Shown here: piece by piece, positions 35,750 through 43,818 of the stretch | Position numbering within the stretch: the stretch's first letter is position 1 | How the letters are laid out: each line of letters opens with the position of its first letter | Assembly: GCF_003634315.1 (NCBI RefSeq) | Contig: NZ_RBXL01000001.1 | Coordinates: 976,501-1,040,500 of the forward strand | Length of the DNA stretch: 64,000 nucleotides | DNA from: Thiocapsa rosea | GTDB taxonomy: Bacteria; Pseudomonadota; Gammaproteobacteria; Chromatiales; Chromatiaceae | Reading direction: 5' to 3' | Program-made: the position numbers and the translations under genes | The notes under the pieces: generated by a model | Seen by the model: only the letters and a program-made list of their open reading frames with translations | What the model was told of the DNA's origin: nothing | The model's database searches: none

Positions 35750-36214
35750 ATGAGACGACGATGCTTGCTGAGCGCGGGTCTTGCAACCGGTTCCCTTGCC
35801 ATTGCGGCACAGGCCGGGTTGCTCTGGCCGGTGACGGTGTTGGCCTCGGACTGGCCGGCGGATGGCTTCTACGCCACGCGCCTCGAGGATGCGATGGCCA
35901 TCCTGTTCGGAGGGGAACCGGTCGAGCCGAGCGACCATGTTCAACTCCAGGCAAATGCGATTGCGGAGAACGGGGCCAGCGTCCCGATCGCGATCCGCAC
36001 GGACTTGGCCGGCCCGCTCCTACTGACCTTGTTCTCCGTGAGTAACCCGACACCGGCCGTCGGTCGCTTCGAGCTGGCTCCGCAACTGGGTGGTCAGCTC
36101 GACACGCGGGTCAAGATGGCGAACTCCGGAGACCTCATCGCCGTGGTCACGGCCGACGGCAAACACTTCAGCGCCAGGCGGCACATCCAGGTTGCCGCCG
36201 GGGGCTGTGGTTGA
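35750..36214 (+). CDS. soxY: Sulfur carrier protein SoxY
   Basis: 154 residues with a twin-arginine-like signal (MRRRCLLSAGLATGSLAIAAQ), as expected for SoxY export with SoxZ. The mature domain carries LTLFSVSNPTPAVGRFELAPQLG. The C-terminus is AAGGCG, the swinging arm with the Cys that carries sulfane intermediates, one Gly shorter than the common GGCGG. Periplasmic, it receives thiosulfate from SoxXA. GAGG lies eight bases before ATG 35750. No soxA, soxX or soxB is in the window, typical of purple sulfur bacteria with split sox loci. Confidence 0.93.
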   Translation: MRRRCLLSAGLATGSLAIAAQAGLLWPVTVLASDWPADGFYATRLEDAMAILFGGEPVEPSDHVQLQANAIAENGASVPIAIRTDLAGPLLLTLFSVSNPTPAVGRFELAPQLGGQLDTRVKMANSGDLIAVVTADGKHFSARRHIQVAAGGCG

Positions 36215-36251
36215 TTCATCACGAGGCTGCGAATCCAGTCGAGGTGATGCG

Positions 36252-36575
36252 ATGGCGCGACAGCAGGCAGAGCACAAAATGGCGGCTCGGATGAAGGACG
36301 GCGCCGCCGAGGTCAAACTCCTCTTGTCCCATCCGATGGAGACAGGCAATCGAACCGATCCGACGACGGGACTCAAGGTTCCTCGCCACTTCATCCGCGA
36401 GTTGGTCTGCGATCTCAACGGGGAAACCCTGTTACGGGCTCAGTGGAGCTGGGGCATGGCCCGGAATCCATACCTGGCGATTCGCCTCCCCGAGGCGCGC
36501 CCGGGGGACCGCGTGCGCTGCAGGTGGAGCGATGAACGCGGGGTCGAGGACGCCATGGAGGTCGTCGTCACCTAA
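36252..36575 (+). CDS. soxZ: Sulfur carrier partner SoxZ
   Basis: 107 residues, one immunoglobulin-like domain: KLLLSHPMETGNRTDPTTGL, HFIRELVCDLNGE and LRAQWSWGMARNPYLAIRL. It has no signal peptide, since it is exported bound to SoxY. GAGG lies seven bases before ATG 36252, 37 bp after soxY. The TAA stop is the first triplet of a palindromic element that separates soxYZ from the permease gene. Confidence 0.94.
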   Translation: MARQQAEHKMAARMKDGAAEVKLLLSHPMETGNRTDPTTGLKVPRHFIRELVCDLNGETLLRAQWSWGMARNPYLAIRLPEARPGDRVRCRWSDERGVEDAMEVVVT

Positions 36576-36657
36576 ACCGCGTCCAGAGCGAGATGCAGAT
36601 TTTCGAGTGAGTTCGACGTTTGGCGCATCCACGGCACTTAGCGGGGACGCGGCTTAA
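36572..36657. repeat. Palindrome-ended element, class 3 inverted; supplies stop of soxZ
   Basis: 86 bp, ends CTAAACCGCG and CGCGGCTTAA. The interior contains GAGTGAGTTCGACGTTTGG, the class 3 core read backwards. The soxZ TAA (36573-36575) is in the left end. First half of a composite module with a 21 bp AT-rich linker. Confidence 0.88.
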
Positions 36658-36678
36658 AATCATATCTTTTTTAATCTC

Positions 36679-36765
36679 TTAAACCGCGCCGGCTCCAGCG
36701 GTCGTCACGTCTGCCGGGGCCGATCCCATCCAAAAACATCGCAGACCGCGTGTGGCGCGGTTTAA
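36679..36765. repeat. Palindrome-ended element, class 1
   Basis: 87 bp, ends TTAAACCGCG and CGCGGTTTAA, interior hairpin degenerate (CTCCAGCGGTCGTCACG). It ends right before the GAGGG ribosome binding site of the following permease gene. Confidence 0.88.
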
Positions 36766-36778
36766 GAGGGCGCTCGCC

Positions 36779-37807
36779 ATGTGGGATCAGATCAACCCTT
36801 GGCTGGCCGGCGGCGGACTGGCGATCGGCTTCGCCTTCGGTGTCGTGGCCCAGCGATCGCGCTTCTGCGTGGTGTCTGCCCTGAGCAACTTCGTGATCAT
36901 GCGCGACTATCGCCAAGCGCATGCCTATCTCGCCGCACTCGGGGTGGCTGTACTCGGGACATTCGCACTCGAGTGGTGGCACTTGGTGGCCATCGCGGAT
37001 TCCGGTTATCGCCGCCCCGCCTTCAATTGGCTCGGCGCGCTCGGCGGCGGCCTGATCTTCGGCTTCGGGGCGATGCTTGCGGGAGGCTGCGCGTCCCGCA
37101 CCCTCGTGCGCACCGCCGAGGGAAATCTCGGCGCCCTGCTGACACTGCTGACGTTCGCCTTGGTCGCCATGGCCACCATGTTCGGCGCCCTAGGTCCGGT
37201 GCAAGCCTGGGTGATGGCTCGCGCACTGCCGATCGGTGCGGGCGACGCCTCTCTTTCCGTCATCCTGCATTGGCCGATCTGGGTGGCACCGTTCGCGGTC
37301 GGTCTGGCCTGCCTTTACGCAATCTTGGCCTTCGGCCGGTGGCGGGATCATCCCGGCAGCATCGTCGCGGGCCTGCTGATCGGGCTCTTGGTGGTCGCCG
37401 GCTGGTGGGTGACCGGTGTGCCGGGCGTCGATGAGTTCGATCCCCAGCCGCCGGCGTCGATCACCTTGGCGGCGCCCTTGGCACGAACCGCCACCTGGCT
37501 CGCGATGGGTCAGCACACGGGGAGCGCCTTCGCCCTGCTCCTGGTGCCGGGCACCCTGATCGGCGCAGGTCTCGCGGCGCTGGTTGCCGGTGAGTTTCGC
37601 TGGGTGGCGCCGGCGAGCGAACGCGTCTCCGCTTATCTGTCGGGCGGCGCGCTCATGGGATTCGGAGCCCTCCTGGCCGGAGGATGCAACATCGGCCAGG
37701 GGTTGACGGGCGCGGCCACCCTATCGGTGTCCTCTCTGTTGGCAGTCACGGGGATCGTCGGCGGGATGACGCTCGGGATGCACTGGGTCAGCCGAACCGC
37801 GGCCTGA
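36779..37807 (+). CDS. YeeE/YedE (TsuA-like) thiosulfate permease
   Basis: 342 residues with about ten membrane segments. The two hallmark cysteine loops are present (MLAGGCASRTLVR at about residue 110 and LLAGGCNIGQGLTG at about residue 305), plus VVAQRSRFCVVSAL near the N-terminus. TsuA proteins move thiosulfate into cells through relayed Cys contacts. The neighbouring soxYZ supports a thiosulfate or sulfur-intermediate substrate. GAGGG eight bases before ATG 36779 starts directly after a palindromic element; an in-frame GTG inside that element is a less likely start. Confidence 0.88.
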   Translation: MWDQINPWLAGGGLAIGFAFGVVAQRSRFCVVSALSNFVIMRDYRQAHAYLAALGVAVLGTFALEWWHLVAIADSGYRRPAFNWLGALGGGLIFGFGAMLAGGCASRTLVRTAEGNLGALLTLLTFALVAMATMFGALGPVQAWVMARALPIGAGDASLSVILHWPIWVAPFAVGLACLYAILAFGRWRDHPGSIVAGLLIGLLVVAGWWVTGVPGVDEFDPQPPASITLAAPLARTATWLAMGQHTGSAFALLLVPGTLIGAGLAALVAGEFRWVAPASERVSAYLSGGALMGFGALLAGGCNIGQGLTGAATLSVSSLLAVTGIVGGMTLGMHWVSRTAA

Positions 37808-37973
37808 GCAACGGCCCTCGTCCGGCAGGAGATGGGCACCTCGAGGGAATGAGCTTCGGGCGACGAAACGGAGCGGCGGGCCCGACGCCGCGTCACGAGC
37901 TGCAACAGAATACCGGCGCAGACCGCCTCTGGATCGGGGCGGCAGCGCCCACCACCACGGGAGAAAACGACAC

Positions 37974-38507
37974 ATGAAGACGAGCTTGAGAACTTCCCTG
38001 AAGGGATCGCTGAGCCTGATGCTCGCCACCCTGCTGTCCACCGCGGCCCTGGCCGACGATGTCCAGCGCCACGGTGAATCCTACGTCATCTATCTGCCTG
38101 CCACGCTGCAATACAGCGAAGTGGTCGATCGGGTGCAGACCGAGATCCTGGCCCAGAACTGGGATGTGGTGAATGTCCAGGATGTCGGTCTCGGTTTGCG
38201 CAAACTCGGGGTCTGGACCGACAACACCATCATCCAGGCCTGCCAGTCACAGTATCTGAAACAGGCCGTGCGTAAAGACCCTTTCATCAGCCTGATCATT
38301 CCCTGCCGCTTCACCGTGTTCCGCGAGCACGTCGCAACGGGGCCGGGCGGGGATTACGAGGCAAAACCGGCCCGCATCGTCGTCGGGTTCGCCGACCCCG
38401 TCAGCGAGGCAAAAGCACTCGGCATCGCGCAGGTCGATGAGGCCCAAGCGGCAGCGGAGGAGTTGAGGGAGGTCCTTGTCCGCGTCGCGGACTTCTATAA
38501 GCCCTAA
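37974..38507 (+). CDS. Secreted DUF302 protein
   Basis: 177 residues. A signal peptide (SLSLMLATLLSTAALA-DD) is followed by a DUF302 domain (QYSEVVDRVQTEILAQNWDVVNVQDVGLGLRKLG; FISLIIPCRFTVFREH). DUF302 proteins are periplasmic, often encoded near sulfur-oxidation genes in purple sulfur bacteria, and may bind a redox cofactor; no biochemical role is established. The 166 bp before it show no gene. The TAA stop belongs to a palindrome-ended element. Confidence 0.8.
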   Translation: MKTSLRTSLKGSLSLMLATLLSTAALADDVQRHGESYVIYLPATLQYSEVVDRVQTEILAQNWDVVNVQDVGLGLRKLGVWTDNTIIQACQSQYLKQAVRKDPFISLIIPCRFTVFREHVATGPGGDYEAKPARIVVGFADPVSEAKALGIAQVDEAQAAAEELREVLVRVADFYKP

Positions 38508-38591
38508 ACCGCGCCCGGTGCAGTATGCGTCGTTTGTTGGCATGGCTTGGCCGCGCCAGCTCCGACGACTGTCGGAGCTGGCGCGGTTTAG
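38504..38591. repeat. Palindrome-ended element, class 1 inverted; supplies stop of DUF302 gene
   Basis: 88 bp, ends CTAAACCGCG and CGCGGTTTAG. It is a full class 1 copy read backwards, with hairpin AGCTCCGAC-GACT-GTCGGAGCT. The DUF302 TAA (38505-38507) is in the left end. Confidence 0.92.
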
Positions 38592-38722
38592 GCGGTCATC
38601 AACGCCAGGACCGGCGCGGCGCCCGTCAGGCATCACCGGCGGTGCCGGAGCCGGTACCGAGCAAGCCCGGCGCAAGTGCGCGGCCGGAGTCTCCCGGAGC
38701 GCAACCGGAGAATGCATCCGGG

Positions 38723-38736
38723 TTGACCCCGATCAA
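38723..38736. promoter_or_regulatory. FNR/Anr-like box upstream of nrdD
   Basis: TTGACCCCGATCAA matches the FNR consensus TTGAT-N4-ATCAA at nine of ten positions. It lies about 90 bp before the nrdD ATG, a normal distance for activation. This fits an oxygen-sensitive class III ribonucleotide reductase made only without oxygen. Confidence 0.7.
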
Positions 38737-38823
38737 CTTCCCATCAAACTCTCCAACACAGCATCTAGTTGGCGTTATAGTCCGCACCACAAGATATAGT
38801 GGCAACGGACAAGAGACGCCTCC

Positions 38824-41811
38824 ATGGGACACCAGCAGAACACCCTGTCGACCCTGCCCTTGCGGGTCCGCAAGCGCGACGGTGTCGAGGTGCGTTTCGA
38901 TGCGGCCAAGATCGAGTCTGCGATCCGTCGCGCCGGACAGGCGAGCGGCGAGTTCGGTACGCCCGAGGCGAGTCTGCTGACCGCGCAGGTGGTCAAGGTG
39001 CTGGCACATCGTTACGGGGCCGAGCGCCTGCCCGACATCGAAGGCATCCAGGATGTCGTCGAGCAGACGCTGATCAGCGCCAACCACTTCGAGACCGCCC
39101 GCAGCTACATCGTCTATCGCGAGCAGCATAAGAAGCTGCGCGACGAGCATCGCACGCTGGTCGATGTCGGCGGCTCCATCAACGAATATCTCGACCGCTC
39201 GGACTGGCGGGTCGCGGCCAATGCCAACCAGGGTTACTCCCTCGGCGGCCTGATCCTCAACACCTCGGGCAAGATGATCGCCAACTACTGGCTGAGCCAC
39301 GTCTACCCGCCCGAGATCGGCCAGGCCCATCGCGACGGCGACATCCATATCCACGATCTGGACATGCTCTCCGGCTACTGCGCCGGTTGGTCGCTGCGCA
39401 CCCTGCTCAACGAGGGGCTGAACGGGGTCCCGGGCAAGGTCGAGGCGGGTCCACCCAAGCACATGTCCTCGGCGATCGGGCAGATCGTCAACTTTCTCGG
39501 CACGCTTCAGAACGAGTGGGCCGGTGCACAGGCGTTTTCGAGCTTCGATACCTACATGGCGCCTTTCGTGCGCGTCGACGGGCTGGATTACCCTCATGTC
39601 AAACAGGCGATCCAGGAGCTGATCTACAACCTGAATGTGCCCTCGCGTTGGGGTTGCCAGTGTGTCGACGACGAGACCGAGTGTCTGACCGAGAACGGCT
39701 GGAAGCGACACGACCAAATCGCCCTGGGCGAGAAGATCGCCACACTCGACTGGCGCACTAATCAGCTCGAATATCTGGAACCGCTGGCGATCACCGCCTA
39801 CGACTTCGACGGCGACATGTACGTGCTGCGCAACCGCACGCAGGAGCAATGGGTCACGCCACGGCACAAGATCCTGCGCAAGGTCTTCAACAGCGATGAC
39901 CGCTGGGTACTGGAAGACATCGAGACCGTCGCGCAGCTGAAGTCCCCGGTGATCATACCCAATGCCTGGGAGACCACCTCGACGCTCGAGGTCGACGATA
40001 AGCTGGTCATGCTGATGGCCTGGGTGGTCGCCGAGGGCAATTTCGACTTCAGCAACGGTCGCCGCCGGGTTGCTCTCTATCAGTCGACGGGAAATCCGGA
40101 AAACGCCGCCGAAATCGAATGGCTGCTGCACGAGCTCGATCTGAGCTGGCATCGCTACGAGCACACCGGGACCTACGCCAATTTCCCCGTCTGCCGCTAT
40201 CGCCTGAACCGGGACGCGAGCGACTTCGTGCTCGGGTATCTCGAGCGCAAGTGTGTCCCCGGATTCATCCGCACCCTGTCGGTCCGGCAGATCCGACTCT
40301 TCCTCGACACCTACGTGAAGGGCGACGGCAGCGTCGAGGAGAGCGGACGCGTCCGGATCTACACCAATGACAGAGAGAATCTCGATGCCCTGCAGGAGTT
40401 GTGCGCATTGGCCGGCTACGGCAGCACGGTCTACACGCGCAAGGACTCCGGCGTGCACGTGCTCAACATCATCCGCAACCGCGACACCTACATCCAGCTC
40501 ATCGAGCGCAAGCCTTACAAGGGTCTGGTCTGGTGCCCGACCACACGCAACGGCACCTTTGTCGCACGCCGTCGCGGCAAGACCTTTGTCACCGGCAACA
40601 CGCCCTTTACGAATCTGACCTTCGACTGGGTCTGCCCCGAGGATCTGCGCGAGCAGGTGCCGGTGATCGCGGGCGTGGAGCAACCTTTTACCTACGGCGA
40701 TCTCCAGACCGAGATGGACCTGATCAATCGGGCCTATATCGAGGTGATGACCGAGGGCGACGCCAAGGGCCGGATCTTCACCTTCCCGATCCCGACCTAC
40801 AACATCACCTCCGACTTCCCGTGGGACAGCGAGAACGCGGAGCATCTGTTCGAGATGACGGCGAAGTACGGCCTGCCTTACTTCCAGAATTTCCTGAACT
40901 CCGAGCTGACGCCGAACATGGTACGGTCCATGTGCTGCCGGCTGCAGCTGGACCTGCGCGAGCTTCTGAAGCGCGGCAACGGGCTCTTCGGCTCGGCCGA
41001 GCAGACCGGCTCGCTCGGCGTCGTGACCATCAACTGTGCGCGGTTGGGCTTCACCCATCGGGGCGACGAGGCCGGACTGCTGGCACGGCTCGACAGGCTC
41101 TTGGACCTCTCGCGCAACAGTCTCGAGATCAAGCGCAAGGTCATCCAGCGCCACATGGATGCCGGGCTCTTCCCTTATACCAAGCGGTATCTAGGCACGC
41201 TGCGCAACCATTTCTCGACCATCGGCGTGAACGGGATCAACGAACTGATCCGCAACTTCACCAATGACTCCGATGACATCACGACGGCATGGGGCCACGC
41301 CATGGCCTGCCGGATCCTGGATCATGTCCGCGCTCGGATGGTCGAGTTTCAGGAATCGACCGGCAGCATGTACAACCTGGAGGCCACGCCCGCGGAGGGC
41401 ACGACCTATCGCTTCGCACGCGAGGACAAGAAGCGCTTCCCGGACATCCTCCAGGCCGGCACGTCCGAGACGCCCTATTACACCAACAGCTCGCAGCTGC
41501 CGGTGGGCTATACGGACGACCCCTTCGAGGCGCTCGCCATGCAGGAGGCGCTGCAGACCAAGTACACGGGCGGCACGGTGCTGCACCTCTACATGAACGA
41601 GCAGATCTCGACGACCGACGCCTGCAAGCGGTTGGTCCGGCGGGCACTGGAAAACTTCCGTCAGCCCTACATCACGGTGACGCCGGTGTTCTCGATCTGC
41701 CCCAAACACGGCTACATCGCGGGCGAGCACGAGTTCTGCCCGGTCTGCGACCGCGAGCTGATCGCACGCAAGACCGCGGCGCTCGACGCGACACTCGCGT
41801 CGGTCGGATGA
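38824..41811 (+). CDS. nrdD: Anaerobic ribonucleoside-triphosphate reductase NrdD, intein-containing, without glycyl-radical domain
   Basis: 995 residues as translated. An ATP-cone (about residues 12-105: LRVRKRDGVEVRFDAAKIES) precedes the NrdD barrel. At residue 279 the conserved SRWGCQ is interrupted by a 313-residue intein, and TPFTNLTFDW continues after it, so the spliced protein is 682 residues. The C-terminus has the zinc-binding ICPKHGYIAGEHEFCPVC and then stops. The glycyl-radical segment (RVxGY) that normally follows is absent and is encoded by the next small gene. Class III enzymes reduce NTPs to dNTPs under anoxia after NrdG activation. Only a weak ribosome site precedes ATG 38824. 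Confidence 0.93.
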   Translation: MGHQQNTLSTLPLRVRKRDGVEVRFDAAKIESAIRRAGQASGEFGTPEASLLTAQVVKVLAHRYGAERLPDIEGIQDVVEQTLISANHFETARSYIVYREQHKKLRDEHRTLVDVGGSINEYLDRSDWRVAANANQGYSLGGLILNTSGKMIANYWLSHVYPPEIGQAHRDGDIHIHDLDMLSGYCAGWSLRTLLNEGLNGVPGKVEAGPPKHMSSAIGQIVNFLGTLQNEWAGAQAFSSFDTYMAPFVRVDGLDYPHVKQAIQELIYNLNVPSRWGCQCVDDETECLTENGWKRHDQIALGEKIATLDWRTNQLEYLEPLAITAYDFDGDMYVLRNRTQEQWVTPRHKILRKVFNSDDRWVLEDIETVAQLKSPVIIPNAWETTSTLEVDDKLVMLMAWVVAEGNFDFSNGRRRVALYQSTGNPENAAEIEWLLHELDLSWHRYEHTGTYANFPVCRYRLNRDASDFVLGYLERKCVPGFIRTLSVRQIRLFLDTYVKGDGSVEESGRVRIYTNDRENLDALQELCALAGYGSTVYTRKDSGVHVLNIIRNRDTYIQLIERKPYKGLVWCPTTRNGTFVARRRGKTFVTGNTPFTNLTFDWVCPEDLREQVPVIAGVEQPFTYGDLQTEMDLINRAYIEVMTEGDAKGRIFTFPIPTYNITSDFPWDSENAEHLFEMTAKYGLPYFQNFLNSELTPNMVRSMCCRLQLDLRELLKRGNGLFGSAEQTGSLGVVTINCARLGFTHRGDEAGLLARLDRLLDLSRNSLEIKRKVIQRHMDAGLFPYTKRYLGTLRNHFSTIGVNGINELIRNFTNDSDDITTAWGHAMACRILDHVRARMVEFQESTGSMYNLEATPAEGTTYRFAREDKKRFPDILQAGTSETPYYTNSSQLPVGYTDDPFEALAMQEALQTKYTGGTVLHLYMNEQISTTDACKRLVRRALENFRQPYITVTPVFSICPKHGYIAGEHEFCPVCDRELIARKTAALDATLASVG
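39661..40599 (+). other. Intein with LAGLIDADG-type homing endonuclease in NrdD
   Basis: 313 residues (NrdD residues 280-592). Block A starts with Cys (CVDDETECLTENGW). Block B has the TxxH motif VTPRHKIL (Thr345, His348). Endonuclease blocks are MLMAWVVAEGNF and FLDTYVKGDGSVE, with VPGFI between. Blocks F/G end TFVTGN followed by extein Thr593. The usual His before the terminal Asn is Gly. Splicing restores SRWGCQ-TPFTN, a conserved NrdD segment. The frame is intact and both acidic residues of the endonuclease motifs are present, so homing activity is possible. Confidence 0.92.
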
Positions 41812-41864
41812 GCGATTGCGTCACCCGACAAACAACATCATCAACTGAAATCAGGAGCACGACC

Positions 41865-42056
41865 TTGACCCACCAAACCATCGAGCTGAAGACCGAAGAG
41901 CGCACCCGTTGCGAGGTCTGGACGCGCGTCATGGGCTATCACCGCCCGGTTTCGGCCTTCAACGCAGGCAAGCGTGCGGAGCACGCCGAGCGCTGCTACT
42001 TCACCGAGGCACCCAACGGATCCGCAATCCGTGACGAGCGCCGCGCCGCCGCCTAG
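41865..42056 (+). CDS. Stand-alone glycyl-radical domain of class III ribonucleotide reductase
   Basis: A 63-residue protein. CEVWTRVMGYHRPVSAFNAGKRAEHAERCYF is the glycyl-radical segment that in other NrdD proteins follows the zinc site; the Gly of RVMGY would hold the radical. The TTG at 41865 is chosen because GGAG lies seven bases upstream. An in-frame ATG at 41808, overlapping the nrdD stop by ATGA, would add 19 residues of low-complexity sequence. It must associate with NrdD in trans and be activated by NrdG, the next gene. Comparable in logic to the spare-part protein YfiD/GrcA of pyruvate formate-lyase. Confidence 0.88.
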   Translation: MTHQTIELKTEERTRCEVWTRVMGYHRPVSAFNAGKRAEHAERCYFTEAPNGSAIRDERRAAA

Positions 42057-42095
42057 GTCTTCGCGCCGCATCGAGCCGATCGCTGCGCTGTTCCC

Positions 42096-42848
42096 ATGTC
42101 TCGACAAACGCCCTGCCCGAGCGACGCCGATGGGCCGAGCGCTGCTGTCTCGGCGGAGGCGAAGCGCTTGCGTATCGGCGGCTTCGTCCCGTTGACAACG
42201 ATCGACTACCCCGGCGAACTCGCCGCGGTCGTCTTCTGTCAAGGTTGTCCTTGGCGCTGTGGCTACTGCCACAACAGCGCCCTGATCGATCCGAGCGCGG
42301 CCCCGATCATCGCCTGGCCGGAGGTTCACGCATTCCTCGAGCGTCGCCGCGGGCTGCTCGACGCCGTCGTCTTCAGCGGCGGCGAGCCGACCCTCCAATC
42401 CGCACTGGCCGCAGCCATGACCGAGGTCCGGGGGCTCGGGTTCAAGGTCGGCTTGCACACCGCCGGCCCCGCGCCGGAACGCTTGGCACGGCTGTTACAC
42501 CTTCTGGACTGGGTCGCTCTCGACATCAAGGCGCTGCCTGAAGACTATCCCGCGATCACGGGTGTCCCCCGATCAGGGGATGCAGCCTGGGAGAGTTTGG
42601 CGTTGATCCAAGCGTCCGGCGTTACGCTGGAGGTCCGAACAACGGCCATGCCGGACTGGACCGCGCGCGATCTCGCGGCGCTTGCCGCCGCGCTCGCTCA
42701 GAAGGGCGTGCGGCGATATGCCGTTCAAGCCTGCGACACTCGGCACGCCCTGGATCCTCGCCTTGCGCCGCCGAGAATCCCGCTCGCGCAGCTCGCGGCC
42801 GCCATCGATCCCGCATCCTTCGACCGATTCCTCTTGCGTGGTCACTGA
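42096..42848 (+). CDS. nrdG: Anaerobic ribonucleotide reductase activase NrdG
   Basis: 250 residues, radical SAM. The cluster motif is CQGCPWRCGYCHN (CxxxCxxC), followed by VVFSGGEPTLQ and WVALDIKALPEDY. Length and motifs fit the longer NrdG2-type activases rather than the 155-residue E. coli NrdG. It uses S-adenosylmethionine to generate the glycyl radical, here probably on the separate 63-residue protein encoded 40 bp upstream. The first 25 residues are non-conserved. Confidence 0.9.
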   Translation: MSRQTPCPSDADGPSAAVSAEAKRLRIGGFVPLTTIDYPGELAAVVFCQGCPWRCGYCHNSALIDPSAAPIIAWPEVHAFLERRRGLLDAVVFSGGEPTLQSALAAAMTEVRGLGFKVGLHTAGPAPERLARLLHLLDWVALDIKALPEDYPAITGVPRSGDAAWESLALIQASGVTLEVRTTAMPDWTARDLAALAAALAQKGVRRYAVQACDTRHALDPRLAPPRIPLAQLAAAIDPASFDRFLLRGH

Positions 42849-43006
42849 CGCGTCGGGGGAGAACTGCGCGCCCTCGGTGCTCAGGATCGCGTCACCGCGC
42901 CGTTCCGACCCGTCAGCGACCCCATGATGCAGACGCAAGATCCCGGGACACAGCGCGCCGCATCGTTCGGAACGGCAGCGACTCCATGTACGCGGGGAAT
43001 AAAACA

Positions 43007-43031
43007 GGAGTGAGGAGACTGCCCTCACTCC
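43007..43031 (-). terminator. Rho-independent terminator reading leftwards
   Basis: A perfect 9-bp stem GGAGTGAGG / CCTCACTCC with a 7-base loop. On the minus strand it is followed by TGTTTTATT, a fair T-run. It would end leftward transcription from the antenna operon about 400 bp beyond the last pucA. Confidence 0.65.
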
Positions 43032-43359
43032 AATCCGCTCGGCTGGTATTGTCCGAACGAAATCGCTACCGTCGATGACAACACCGCAAAACAGCAAGCG
43101 GCATTGCTCAAGAAAAAGGAGAGAGTCAGAATCAGGGATCGATTAGGAGGACGTACAGATGCGCCCGGGACGCAATTTCGATATAGGCAGCCGAACACCG
43201 TCAGCGCCATCCGAGGGGGCATCCCTGCCCCGCCAAAACCCAGGATACAGCATATCTTACAGTAGGTTAAATGCCATCAAGAGCATCCGGACGTGGTTCA
43301 CTCAACCTTGAGAATCCGCCGTCCGCTGCAATCCTCGGTAGGGTACTTCCGGTCAGCAG

Positions 43360-43392
43360 GACGAGAGGAGACGAAACGCCGTCCCTCTCGTC
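43360..43392 (-). terminator. Stable hairpin directly after the last antenna gene
   Basis: Arms GACGAGAGG and CCTCTCGTC (9 bp) with inner GACG/CGTC pairing, 11 bp after the pucA stop. No T-run follows. Such hairpins protect antenna mRNAs from 3' decay, so stabilisation is more likely than termination. Confidence 0.55.
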
Positions 43393-43403
43393 AAACCGCT
43401 TGG

Positions 43404-43559
43404 CTAGAAGCCATATCCCAGAGAGATCACATAGCTGTGCACGACCAGCGCAACGATCAGGACAGCGAACAGGATCGGCATCAACCAAACCGCAGGATTA
43501 ACGACCAACCAGACCTTCCAATCGTCTTCCGGGTTTTTGGGTTTGTTGACTTCACTCAT
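43404..43559 (-). CDS. pucA: Light-harvesting antenna alpha subunit (LH2 type), second copy
   Basis: 51 residues. A polar N-terminus (MSEVNKPKNPEDDWKVWLVV) is followed by one membrane helix starting NPAVWLMPILFAVL. The bacteriochlorophyll-ligating His lies in VALVVHSYVISLGYGF. The short C-terminus without an extension and the WKVWLVVNPAVWLMP start match purple sulfur LH2 alpha chains. AAGGTG lies upstream of ATG 43559. It pairs with the beta gene 29 bp upstream. Confidence 0.88.
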   Translation of the reverse strand: MSEVNKPKNPEDDWKVWLVVNPAVWLMPILFAVLIVALVVHSYVISLGYGF

Positions 43560-43588
43560 CACAATCACCTTTTCGTGTCAAAAACGGA

Positions 43589-43729
43589 TTAGAACCAAGG
43601 ATTGGCTGCGAGGACGAACAGATGCACCACCGCGGCGATACCGACAAATGCCGTATAGGTGATTTTCCACTGCTCGTGAAATTCCTTCGCTTGCTGCTCG
43701 GTCAAACCCGACAAGGATTGCTCAGCCAT
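43589..43729 (-). CDS. pucB: Light-harvesting antenna beta subunit, second copy
   Basis: 46 residues. The amphipathic N-terminus LSGLTEEQ-type (LSGLTEQQAKEFHEQWK) carries the His of the EFH segment, followed by one membrane helix with the bacteriochlorophyll ligand His in GIAAVVHLFVLAANPWF. The C-terminal NPWF replaces the WRPW seen in most beta chains. GGAG lies upstream of ATG 43729. Confidence 0.88.
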   Translation of the reverse strand: MAEQSLSGLTEQQAKEFHEQWKITYTAFVGIAAVVHLFVLAANPWF

Positions 43730-43818
43730 CGTTTATCTCCAACAGGAATGATTGAAAAAACCCGTTTATCCTGGATCGCCGGTGACCCGTTCGGTCAGAG
43801 GCGCTACCGAGATCTCGA

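Larger units (their letters stand above)
42849..43403. other. Intergenic region without a recognised gene
   Basis: 555 bp between nrdG and the convergent antenna operon. It holds two hairpins (listed separately) and an otherwise unremarkable stretch with lower GC content. Short open frames exist on both strands (43025-43222 minus; an open plus-strand stretch from about 43035 to 43262), but neither has a recognised motif or a good start. A decayed gene is possible. Confidence 0.5.

Noticed and set aside
38626-41154. An 842-codon frame antisense to nrdD
   Set aside because: It is an open frame caused by codon bias on the opposite strand; the sense protein has full NrdD and intein motifs.
43025-43222. 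A 65-codon frame on the minus strand with a hydrophobic middle, after the antenna genes
   Set aside because: It has no His-bearing antenna helix, no ribosome site and its stop lies inside a terminator stem; it could be a remnant but cannot be supported as a gene.
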